From the NCBI GenBank assembly GCA_013298325.1, contig JAAFHJ010000244.1, positions 1,138 to 7,274 of the forward strand: 6,137 nucleotides of DNA. The letters run 5' to 3'. A program made the position numbers and the translations under genes. Under the pieces are notes generated by a model. The model was not told the DNA's origin. It saw nothing but the letters and a program-made list of their open reading frames with translations, and searched no databases. Each line of letters opens with the position of its first letter. Within the stretch, counting starts at the first letter, position 1. This document shows positions 1-6,137 of this stretch, piece by piece. This stretch comes from Myxococcales bacterium. Its GTDB lineage: Bacteria > Myxococcota_A > Polyangia > Polyangiales > Polyangiaceae.

Positions 1-1
1 G

Positions 2-3000
2 ATGGAGGCTTCTGCCCCCGCCGAGCCAGCGGCGACCGCGTCTGTTGAAAATGCGGAGCCGAGTACGCCGCCGGTCGCGGTGGACGACGGCGATCAACCG
101 GCGCCGAAGCCGGAAGTGCCCGTCGACCAAGCGCCCGAAGACGACTCTCCGGACGCCCATCTTGCCGCCCCGTCGGCGCTCGCGAAGGTCCCGCCGGCGC
201 TCTTCGTCGCCGCTGCGGCGATTCTTTTCCTGTTCTTCCTGCCGTCGCTTTCGCGGGCCGGCCTTTGGGACCCCTTCGAGCTTAACGTCGCCGAGCTCGC
301 CCGTCGCATCGCGATCAACTTGCATGGTGCATCGAATTTGTCGCTCGCCGGCGCCGACAATTCGCTGCCTCATTTGAACGACCTTGGGCGCCCCCAGCTG
401 CCGTTCACGGCGATGGCGCTCGGCTTCAAGCTCTTCGGCCTTCGGGAGACCGCCGGCCGGGCACCGCTCGCCCTCTTTGGCGTAATCGGTGTGCTCTGCA
501 CGTACAATTTCGTCGCGCGCCTCGTCGACAAGCGCGCCGGCGTCTTTGCCGCGATCGCGCTCCTGACGATGCCGCTCTACTTCGTGCAAGCGCGCACGAT
601 GCTTGGCGATATCACCACGTTCGCCGCGCTCGCCGCCTCCTTCGGTGGGCTCGCCGTCGCCGTCTTCGACCGCAAGGAAGCGACCGTCGCCCGCCTCGCC
701 AACCTCGCCGTCGGCCTCCTCGGCCTGTTTGCGGGCTACGAGTCGCGCGGCGTCCTGATTGGGCTCGTCGTGCCCTTGCTCGCGATCGGCCTCGCGTGGC
801 TCCTCGTAGCGACCCAGGGGTACCGGCGGGACGCGCTCGCCCACGGTGTCGGCGCCGGTTCGCTGGTCGCCGGCGTGGTGCTTCTCGCGCTCGGTCTCCG
901 TGCCGGCCACGCGCCGACGGGTGAGCTCTCCCTTTGGCTCGGCGCCATCCCGCGCACGCAGCCCAAGTACCCAACCTTTGACTACTTTGTCGGGCATATC
1001 GGCCACGCCGTCGCCCCCTGGAGCGCGTTCGTTCCGTTCGCCCTCGGTCGCCTTTTCGTCACGCCGCAGGGGCAGCGCGGCGAAGCGGCCGACCGCGACA
1101 GCCAGCTCCGCGTCGCCCTCTTGCTCGGGGCGACGATCGCCGTCTCGATGCACGGTTGGCTTGCATCCTACACCGATTTGATCCCTTTCAGCGGCTGCGC
1201 CCTCTTTGCCGCCGCCTGTGGCATCGCGCTCCGCGACTACGAACGTGGCGCCCATCCGTCGCTCGCCGTCGGCCTTGGAACCGCCGTCTTCCTCGGCCTT
1301 TTCCACCACGACTTTCACCAGTTTCCGGAAAAAGCCTTCCAAGCCTACGGCATCGCAACCGCCAACTTCCCTGAAGGCTTCAAAGACGAATCCTACAAGT
1401 ACTGGACGATCGCCCTCGTCGGAATGGCGGGCGTTGCGCTCCTCGTCTGGCTCGAAGCGCCCCGTTCGCGCGGAGCCGACGGAGCCAAGGGCGCGTCTCG
1501 CGAACCCTTTGATCCTGCCCACTATTTGAAGGTTTTTCGGGCACTTCGTGACGATTGGGACGGAAACGGCGCCATCGTCTACTACGCGATCGTGCTCGGT
1601 TCGTCGCTTGCCGGCCTGCTCGTCTTCGTCGGTAGCTGGCGGGGCTGGAAATGGGCTGCCGCCATGGCGCCCCTCGTCAAGAAGGGCGTCCTCAACGCCT
1701 GGTGGGTCTCCGCGATCGCCCCTTTCGCGATTGTCTTCGGGATTATCTTCGCCGCAGACACGATGCTTTGGGTCTTTGAGCGCGCCGAGCCGCTTTCGGG
1801 GAAGAGCATCCTTCGCGGACGCTTCGTCTTCGACGGCGCCTTTGAGCGCCTTCTCACCGCACGCAAACGTTCGATCGTGCGCGGCGAAGCGGCGGCGACG
1901 AGCGACGGTACGGCCCCCTACCGCACCGCGGAAGCGGGCGCCGATGAAGAGGTCCCCTTTCCCCAGGACCCGGAGCGCGTCGCTACCGCGGCGTTTATCC
2001 TGCCATTTTTGGTCGTCGCGATCCCGGTCGTGGTCGGCCTCGGCCTCAAGCTGAGTGGAAAGTCGGCGCTCGTCGCGGCCGCCCTCGCGATCCCCTCCGG
2101 CGTGGTCACGTTCCTCGCCCTCGGGTTCCTCGGCGACCTCCTCCGCGGAAGCCGCGCCGCCTTCTACACGGTCGCCGCCTTCGGTGCCGCCACTGCGCTC
2201 GGCTTCGGCTTCTACCCGGGGCTCGCCAATCAGCTTTCCCCGAAGGAAATCTTCGAGACGTACGCGCGCGTGCATGCCAGCAACGAGGAACTTGCGCTCC
2301 TCGGCGTCAGCGCGCGAACGGCGGCCTACTATGCAAGCGGATCTCCAAAGAAATTTGGCGATGCCCAACAGGGCTTCGACTGGCTTTCGGCAGCCCCGAG
2401 CGGCGAACGGCGCTTCCTGGCGACCCGCGCCGAGGATCTTCCGCGCCTCAACTTCCTCTATCGGCGCGGCAATCCGTCGGCTCCGGCGAACTTGCCGGTG
2501 CTCGACGGCCGCTCCAGCCAGATCATCTTGACGGCATCCCAGCTCCTCGCCGGCGAGAAGAATCAGAACCCGTTGGAGGCGATCGTCCTCAACGCCGCGC
2601 CGAAGCCCCAGCGCGCGCTCAACGTCAACTTGGAGGACCGGCTCCAGGTCCTCGGCTACGACCTCACCGACATGACCGGGCGCCCCGTCGAGTGGATCAC
2701 CGCCGGTCAGAAATACCGGATGCGCGCCTACTATAAGGTGCTGGCGTCGGTACCGAGCGAGTGGGAAGGCTTCATTCACATCGACGGCTACCGGAAACGC
2801 CACAACGGCGACCACAAGGTTTGCAACGGGAAGTACCCGTTCTCCTTCTGGCTTCCGGGGGACGTCATCGTCGACGACCACGAGTTCGCCCTCGAGCAGA
2901 ACTTCACCGCCGGCGAATACAATCTCTGGTTCGGCTTCTGGGTCGGCGATAGCCGGATGAAGGTCAAATCCGGATCTCACGACGACAACCGCATCAACGG

Positions 3001-3022
3001 TGGCACCATCAAGGTCCGCTGA
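2..3022 (+). CDS. Polytopic GT39/ArnT-like membrane glycosyltransferase with C-terminal beta-sandwich module
   Basis: Probable GT-C-fold glycosyltransferase that would use a polyprenyl-phosphate sugar to glycosylate lipid or protein on the outer face of the inner membrane; donor and acceptor cannot be told. Residues 1-60 form a disordered Ala/Pro/acidic tail. The first membrane helix (about 63-81) is followed by LWDPFELNVAELARR (88-102), matching the acidic first-loop motif of the family (D90, E93, E98). GRPQLPF at 129-135 and ARTMLGD at 197-203 lie where family members have R/KPP and an AR..D motif. I estimate 16-18 hydrophobic segments up to about residue 740, interrupted by a charged stretch (590-660). 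Residues 745-865 resemble the usual GT39 soluble tail, and about 870-1006 form a Trp/Gly/Asp-rich beta domain. At 1006 residues it is far longer than ArnT (about 550). The ATG is one base from the window edge, so the start may lie upstream. The gene ends in TGA, 20 bp before a terminator hairpin. Membrane-protein class is near certain, GT39 likely, substrate unknown. Confidence 0.85.
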   Translation: MEASAPAEPAATASVENAEPSTPPVAVDDGDQPAPKPEVPVDQAPEDDSPDAHLAAPSALAKVPPALFVAAAAILFLFFLPSLSRAGLWDPFELNVAELARRIAINLHGASNLSLAGADNSLPHLNDLGRPQLPFTAMALGFKLFGLRETAGRAPLALFGVIGVLCTYNFVARLVDKRAGVFAAIALLTMPLYFVQARTMLGDITTFAALAASFGGLAVAVFDRKEATVARLANLAVGLLGLFAGYESRGVLIGLVVPLLAIGLAWLLVATQGYRRDALAHGVGAGSLVAGVVLLALGLRAGHAPTGELSLWLGAIPRTQPKYPTFDYFVGHIGHAVAPWSAFVPFALGRLFVTPQGQRGEAADRDSQLRVALLLGATIAVSMHGWLASYTDLIPFSGCALFAAACGIALRDYERGAHPSLAVGLGTAVFLGLFHHDFHQFPEKAFQAYGIATANFPEGFKDESYKYWTIALVGMAGVALLVWLEAPRSRGADGAKGASREPFDPAHYLKVFRALRDDWDGNGAIVYYAIVLGSSLAGLLVFVGSWRGWKWAAAMAPLVKKGVLNAWWVSAIAPFAIVFGIIFAADTMLWVFERAEPLSGKSILRGRFVFDGAFERLLTARKRSIVRGEAAATSDGTAPYRTAEAGADEEVPFPQDPERVATAAFILPFLVVAIPVVVGLGLKLSGKSALVAAALAIPSGVVTFLALGFLGDLLRGSRAAFYTVAAFGAATALGFGFYPGLANQLSPKEIFETYARVHASNEELALLGVSARTAAYYASGSPKKFGDAQQGFDWLSAAPSGERRFLATRAEDLPRLNFLYRRGNPSAPANLPVLDGRSSQIILTASQLLAGEKNQNPLEAIVLNAAPKPQRALNVNLEDRLQVLGYDLTDMTGRPVEWITAGQKYRMRAYYKVLASVPSEWEGFIHIDGYRKRHNGDHKVCNGKYPFSFWLPGDVIVDDHEFALEQNFTAGEYNLWFGFWVGDSRMKVKSGSHDDNRINGGTIKVR

Positions 3023-3042
3023 ATCGAAGGAACCGAAAAGAG

Positions 3043-3079
3043 AAGAGCGCCCACCTCGGTCGGAGGGGGCGCTCTTTTT
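3043..3079. terminator. Bidirectional intrinsic terminator between convergent genes
   Basis: A 10-bp perfect stem pairs AAGAGCGCCC (3043-3052) with GGGCGCTCTT (3067-3076). After a single bulged A (3053) it continues as CCTC (3054-3057) paired with GAGG (3063-3066), closing a GGTCG loop. On the plus strand the stem runs into five Ts (3075-3079). On the minus strand it is followed by CTCTTTTC, a weaker T-rich tract. It starts 20 bp after the glycosyltransferase stop and ends 8 bp before the lipoprotein stop, so it can serve both converging transcripts. The hairpin is read directly from sequence; its two-way activity is inferred. Confidence 0.9.
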
Positions 3080-3087
3080 CGTGGGGC

Positions 3088-4836
3088 TTACTTCGCGCCG
3101 GGAGGGGGGAGTCGCCGTCCGACGATGCCGGTCGTCCCTGCGGAAGAGGCGTCTTGCCAGGCGACGAAGACGTTTCCGCGCTTGCCGCCGGCGACGATCT
3201 TCACCGATCCGCGCGTGCGCTTCTCCTCGGAGCTAATCAGGAATTCGCCGTCGAGACCGGTCACGGGATCGAGGAAACCGCCCCCCTCTCGCTTGAGCCA
3301 GCGGCCGTGAACCGTCCCGGTGTTTCCGTCGGCCCACGCCACGACGTAGCCGCGCCCGTCGGCAAGCGCGAAGAGGGAGGAGTCGGTCTGGTCGCCTTCT
3401 CTGCTGCGGTCGTGGATGGGGGCGTCGAGGTCGCCGGCGACGCGCGCGGCGGCCGCGTTGTAGCGCTGCACATAGACGTCTGCCGTTCCCGCGGCACGAT
3501 CAGTGTAGGATACAGCAAAAGAGCCGTCGGGCGCGACGCTGAGCGAGGGGCGCTCTTGGACGCCGTCGGTGTTCGCGTTGACGTTGACCGGAGTTCCGCT
3601 CGGAACGGCGCTGTCCGAGAGGATGCGAAGCTTGATGTCGCCGCCCCCTTCCCAAACAACGATCCAACCCGTCGGCGTGCGCGCTACGGAAATGTTTGAA
3701 TTTGTTCCGCCTTCGGAGATCTGGCGAATCGGCCCGAGGGTCGGGGCACCGTTCCCGGCGACCGGCGTCACGGTGCGCGCGAAGACGCGGGAAGTCGCCG
3801 TGTCGACCCACGCGATGAGGAGCGCGTTTGCGCTGGCAGCGATTGCCGGCGAAAGTTGATCGCCGCTCTCCCCGGTCGCCGCGTCGCCGTTGATCAAGGT
3901 GTCGACGGTCGTCTTGAAGTCGGCACCGACGCCACGCAGGCGAATATCCCGCCCATTGTTTTGCGCGGTGGCGTCGTCGTCAAAAGCGATCCACGTCGTC
4001 GAACCGAGTGCCGCAAGCGCCGGATGTCGCTGCGACTTCGCCGGTGCGTTCGGCGGCGTTTCGCCGGTGGTCGTCGGCAGGAAAAAGGAGTTTGTGGCGT
4101 AGGAGGGGGTCGTCAACGGCTGCCCGTTGTCCCCAAGCACCCGGAGGCCGACCGCCTCGACCGATGCATTCGACGTGTCTCCGAACACCGTCCACAAACG
4201 CCCGCTGTCGCCGCTGCCGGCGCGCCAAAGCAGGGCCGGGTCGCGCTTCGAGTCGCGGGCGCCCGATTTGGGGCCGACGCCGGTCGCCGCCGTCGACAGG
4301 AGAACCTCGCCGGTCGCGCACTCGCTATTGCAGAGCGGGTCGCCGGTTTCATCACAGGTTTCAGGCGCTTCGACGGTCCCGTTTGGGCAGGTCGCTTCCG
4401 GGAGGCGCCGGCGGATCGTCAGCGCAAGATCGCCGTCTTTTTTGGGCGCGGCGATGGTGCAGCCGGTCGCAAAGAGGTCGCCGTCAGCATCAAAACCGCG
4501 AACGACGTAGGTCCGCGCGACGCCATCGGCGGGGACGCGAACGGTGCCGCAAAAGTGGCCCGCTTCGCAGTTGTCGCGACTCAGCGAACTCTTGGAAATG
4601 GCTTCGCGATCCTCGATTTCCGCGACGCCCGTTTCCTCGTCGCACGCCGGCGGCTCCGCGGCGCCCGGATCCTTCGCGTACACGGCAAGCTCGACCCGAT
4701 CGACGCGATCCAGGAGCGCCCGAGGCGCCAAAAACTGGGGGCCGGGCGTCGCCACGGCGTCCTCCGAACGGGACGCGCATGCCGCAAGGAGCAGCGTCAG
4801 AACAGGCAGCGACTGGGGAAAACGGGCAAAACGCAC
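3088..4836 (-). CDS. Predicted outer-membrane lipoprotein with Cys-rich motif and seven propeller-like repeats
   Basis: The start is GTG; an in-frame TAA lies three codons upstream, so no longer start exists. The N-terminus is a lipoprotein signal peptide: Arg at 2 and 5, a hydrophobic core, and lipobox LAAC with C20 as lipidation site. Ala at +2 argues against inner-membrane retention, so the protein probably sits in the outer membrane. Residues 36-146 look like a beta-rich domain with four cysteines (C65, C90, C96, C126). Residues 150-173 are a short cysteine motif (C150, C161, C169, C173) resembling the myxobacterial Cys-rich/DUF4215-type repeat. From about 199 to the end, seven repeats with the pattern hP.ha...g..hhaW.D begin near 199, 271, 329, 381, 429, 485 and 543, suggesting a beta-propeller. 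No catalytic motif is visible. A surface binding or scaffold role is inferred; ligand unknown. The gene follows the 199-residue gene by 77 bp with no clear Shine-Dalgarno. Confidence 0.88.
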   Translation of the reverse strand: MRFARFPQSLPVLTLLLAACASRSEDAVATPGPQFLAPRALLDRVDRVELAVYAKDPGAAEPPACDEETGVAEIEDREAISKSSLSRDNCEAGHFCGTVRVPADGVARTYVVRGFDADGDLFATGCTIAAPKKDGDLALTIRRRLPEATCPNGTVEAPETCDETGDPLCNSECATGEVLLSTAATGVGPKSGARDSKRDPALLWRAGSGDSGRLWTVFGDTSNASVEAVGLRVLGDNGQPLTTPSYATNSFFLPTTTGETPPNAPAKSQRHPALAALGSTTWIAFDDDATAQNNGRDIRLRGVGADFKTTVDTLINGDAATGESGDQLSPAIAASANALLIAWVDTATSRVFARTVTPVAGNGAPTLGPIRQISEGGTNSNISVARTPTGWIVVWEGGGDIKLRILSDSAVPSGTPVNVNANTDGVQERPSLSVAPDGSFAVSYTDRAAGTADVYVQRYNAAAARVAGDLDAPIHDRSREGDQTDSSLFALADGRGYVVAWADGNTGTVHGRWLKREGGGFLDPVTGLDGEFLISSEEKRTRGSVKIVAGGKRGNVFVAWQDASSAGTTGIVGRRLPPPGAK

Positions 4837-4913
4837 GCGGCCGGTTTACCGCGTTTTGTGCGGCGCGTCTTCCGTCCCTTGCCGTCCCCCCGACAAGACG
4901 CCGTCGGAAGCGC
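4837..4913 (-). other. Intergenic gap upstream of the lipoprotein gene
   Basis: This 77-bp gap separates the stop of the 199-residue gene from the GTG of the lipoprotein gene. It contains a small hairpin (CCGAC paired with GTCGG, 4890-4907) without a T-run, so it is not a convincing terminator. I found no good sigma-70-like promoter boxes and no AGGAGG-like sequence at the usual distance from the GTG. Read-through from the upstream pair is therefore possible, but a non-canonical promoter cannot be excluded. Confidence 0.4.
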
Positions 4914-5513
4914 TCACCAGAGGCTTCGCCACCATGGCCGCACCGAAGAACGGATAGACCGCGGAGCCTCTTCGCCGCCGGGACGGTCCCCAGAAATGCA
5001 TACAATTCCAACAAGTGCGAGTGCGTCGGTCACCGACGCTCGGGCGGAGTCTGGGCCTTCAAGAATGACGCGGCGCACTCCGGCGCGCGCCAGGGCGTTC
5101 GCGACGATGTCGATCGCCTCGGCGACCCAAAGGCTTTCGATCGCAGTCAACGGAACCACCGAAAGTGCCGCGCGATCGGCCCCAAGGCGGACCCACGACG
5201 CAGCCCACGAATGCGCCTGACGCCGGTGTTCTGCGTTCCGTGTTTCGCGGACGAGCGCTTCGACGAAGGCTGCGCGCGTGGGATCGTCGGAGATGGCGCC
5301 CAGCATACGGGCTACGAGCAGGGCCGACGCGTCGCTTTCGGCGAGCACCCGTGCGAGCGAACTCGCGGCGGCGAGGCGATCCGGTCCTGCGGCGGGAGTC
5401 GCACAAAGGTTGGCGAGCGCCCCCTCGCAGGCGCGTGCAACCGCGGCATCTCCGGGACTCAACGGCTCGAATTGGCGCCAGAACTCAGTGGGCGCGTCGA
5501 CCGGCGCGGTCAC
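4914..5513 (-). CDS. Hypothetical 199-residue helical protein
   Basis: I do not recognise the family. The chosen GTG start overlaps the stop of the upstream TPR gene in a GTGA arrangement, which suggests translational coupling; there is no Shine-Dalgarno before it (CGGCCGCCCCCAA). The product has no signal peptide and no membrane helix, so it is probably cytoplasmic. Residues 22-145 are Ala/Leu-rich and predicted helical, with successive amphipathic helices (for example DRLAAASSLARVLAES, 45-60) that could form a HEAT-like or other alpha-solenoid fold. Residues 146-175 change character: VRRVILEGPD, then ALVGIVCISGD, resembling short beta strands with intervening turns as in a small alpha/beta unit. 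The C-terminus is basic and ends in an aromatic tail, VRPWWRSLW. Two cysteines (C29, C37) lie near the N-terminus. It is a real gene by codon pattern and by overlap with its neighbour; the function is unassigned. Confidence 0.75.
   Translation of the reverse strand: MTAPVDAPTEFWRQFEPLSPGDAAVARACEGALANLCATPAAGPDRLAAASSLARVLAESDASALLVARMLGAISDDPTRAAFVEALVRETRNAEHRRQAHSWAASWVRLGADRAALSVVPLTAIESLWVAEAIDIVANALARAGVRRVILEGPDSARASVTDALALVGIVCISGDRPGGEEAPRSIRSSVRPWWRSLW
5510..5513 (-). promoter_or_regulatory. GTGA stop-start overlap (translational coupling)
   Basis: On the minus strand the four bases GTGA hold both the GTG start of the 199-residue gene and the TGA stop of the TPR gene. With no Shine-Dalgarno before the GTG, re-initiation by ribosomes finishing the TPR gene is the simplest way for the second gene to be translated. 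The overlap is read directly; coupling is inferred. Confidence 0.6.
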
Positions 5514-6136
5514 TTGGGGGCGGCCGGCTTTGCGAGGGTGGTCGCTGCCGGAGAAGCCCCCGCCGCAGCGCTATCGGCGGCACGGCGCCGGAGAGCCGCC
5601 TTGGTCGTTTCGATTTCCTGGTTGGCGCGTGCCGCATGGGAAGGCACAAGCGCAAGTGCTTGAAAGCGCTTCAATGCCGCGTCCAAGAACCCGAGCTGAC
5701 GCTGGCACAAGCCCGCTTCAAGGGTCGCTTCGGCGTTCACTTGAGGATCGCGCGCAGTCGCAGCGAGCTGCTCAAAGCGGGAGACCGCCGACGAACAGCC
5801 GTTCATTTGTTTGACGCACCGTGCCGCCGCTAGCGAGGCGTCGGCGTCGCCAGAGCGCCCATCAAGCATCGGGAGCGCCGTAGCGCAGTCCCCTTTTCGG
5901 GCCGAAGCGAGGGCCACGTCGCGTTCGGCCGATTCGGACTTCTTTGCCTCCGCGCTCGGCGGGGCTCCTTGATCGGCGCGCGCGCGTTGGACCTCGTCCG
6001 AGTCGTTCAGTGAAAGTGGTGCCGCTGCGGGGGCCGCTGGCGCAGGAGGGGCGACGCCGCCCGCGCCGCGCGTCGGACCGTGGACCGACTCACCGATTGC
6101 ACCGCCGAAAACCTTCTCGGAGGCCCCCTCTCGTGC
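5510..6136 (-). CDS. TPR-repeat protein, C-terminal 208 residues, 5' end outside window
   Basis: The reading frame is open from the right edge to a TGA at 5510-5512, giving 208 visible residues; the start is not in the window. A GTG at 5915-5917 lies inside the frame, but nothing supports starting there. Visible residues 25-70 form a low-complexity Ala/Pro linker followed by a charged stretch. Residues 74-170 contain about three TPR-like helix pairs: around 74-98, 100-133 (ending AVSRFEQLAA) and 137-170 (ending AALKRFQALALVP). TPRs are protein-interaction modules. The tail (186-208) is again Ala/Pro/Lys-rich. Four cysteines (C84, C107, C114, C144) fall within the TPR region. In myxobacteria, such linker-plus-TPR tails often belong to zinc-finger anti-sigma factors or other membrane regulators; that identity is an inference, since the N-terminal domain is missing. 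The stop overlaps the next start by four bases. Confidence 0.8.
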   Translation of the reverse strand, partial: AREGASEKVFGGAIGESVHGPTRGAGGVAPPAPAAPAAAPLSLNDSDEVQRARADQGAPPSAEAKKSESAERDVALASARKGDCATALPMLDGRSGDADASLAAARCVKQMNGCSSAVSRFEQLAATARDPQVNAEATLEAGLCQRQLGFLDAALKRFQALALVPSHAARANQEIETTKAALRRRAADSAAAGASPAATTLAKPAAPK

Positions 6137-6137
6137 G

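Noticed and set aside
1548..2054. 168-codon plus-strand frame inside the glycosyltransferase gene
   Set aside because: Ser/Arg/Pro-rich translation in another frame of a clearly coding membrane-protein gene; no domain or start signal.
4890..4907. Hairpin in the 77-bp gap as a terminator
   Set aside because: The stem is only 5 bp with an 8-nt loop and no T-run on either strand.
3856..5220. 454-codon open frame on the plus strand
   Set aside because: It is antisense to the lipoprotein gene and the 199-residue gene, with Arg/Ala-rich low-complexity composition. The minus-strand frame has a signal peptide, lipobox and repeats, so it is the coding one.
4008..5663. 551-codon open frame on the plus strand
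   Set aside because: It runs antisense across three minus-strand genes, is extremely Arg/Pro/Ser-rich and has no recognisable domain. Such long shadows are expected in GC-rich DNA opposite real genes.
5510..5917. 135-residue stand-alone protein starting at the internal GTG
   Set aside because: The frame stays open another 73 codons to the window edge with a normal Ala/Pro linker composition, so this GTG is most likely internal to a longer TPR protein.
1..6137. Mobile element, CRISPR array, defence island, tRNA or rRNA
   Set aside because: I saw no transposase, integrase or phage motifs, no regularly spaced direct repeats at DNA level, and no tRNA or rRNA signature. Base composition looks uniform across the window.

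Overview
The window is GC-rich throughout, and its coding frames strongly prefer G or C at third codon positions. Three features together suggest a myxobacterium-like (Myxococcota, former Deltaproteobacteria) chromosome: a very large GT39-type membrane protein, a lipoprotein carrying a short cysteine-rich motif of the kind common in myxobacterial surface proteins, and an Ala/Pro-rich TPR protein. This is inferred from style and content. No taxonomic marker gene is present.

Layout. Bases 2-3022 (+) encode a 1006-residue polytopic GT-C-fold glycosyltransferase-like protein of the GT39/ArnT/PMT type, which has a C-terminal extracytoplasmic beta-sandwich-like module. The left window edge lies one base before the first ATG, so the true start is unproven. 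A strong GC-rich hairpin with T-runs on both sides (3043-3079) fills the 65-bp gap to the next gene and probably terminates both convergent units. Everything after that is on the minus strand, read from right to left. First is the 3' part of a TPR protein that runs off the right edge (5510-6136). Its stop overlaps the GTG start of a 199-residue mostly helical protein of unknown function (4914-5513) in a GTGA arrangement. After a 77-bp gap comes a 582-residue predicted outer-membrane lipoprotein with seven propeller-like repeats (3088-4836).

How the genes may work together. The TPR gene and the 199-residue gene look translationally coupled and are very likely co-transcribed. The lipoprotein gene may belong to the same transcript or have its own promoter in the 77-bp gap, where I see no convincing promoter or Shine-Dalgarno sequence. 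The glycosyltransferase is convergent and need not be functionally linked. Three of the four proteins (glycosyltransferase, lipoprotein and perhaps the TPR protein) have envelope-type architectures, so an envelope theme is plausible but unproven.

I see no rRNA, tRNA, CRISPR array, insertion sequence or phage gene, and no clear defence or biosynthetic system. There is no gene-free stretch longer than 80 bp. The points most worth checking are the repeat architecture of the lipoprotein, the unassigned 199-residue protein, and the extra modules of the glycosyltransferase.
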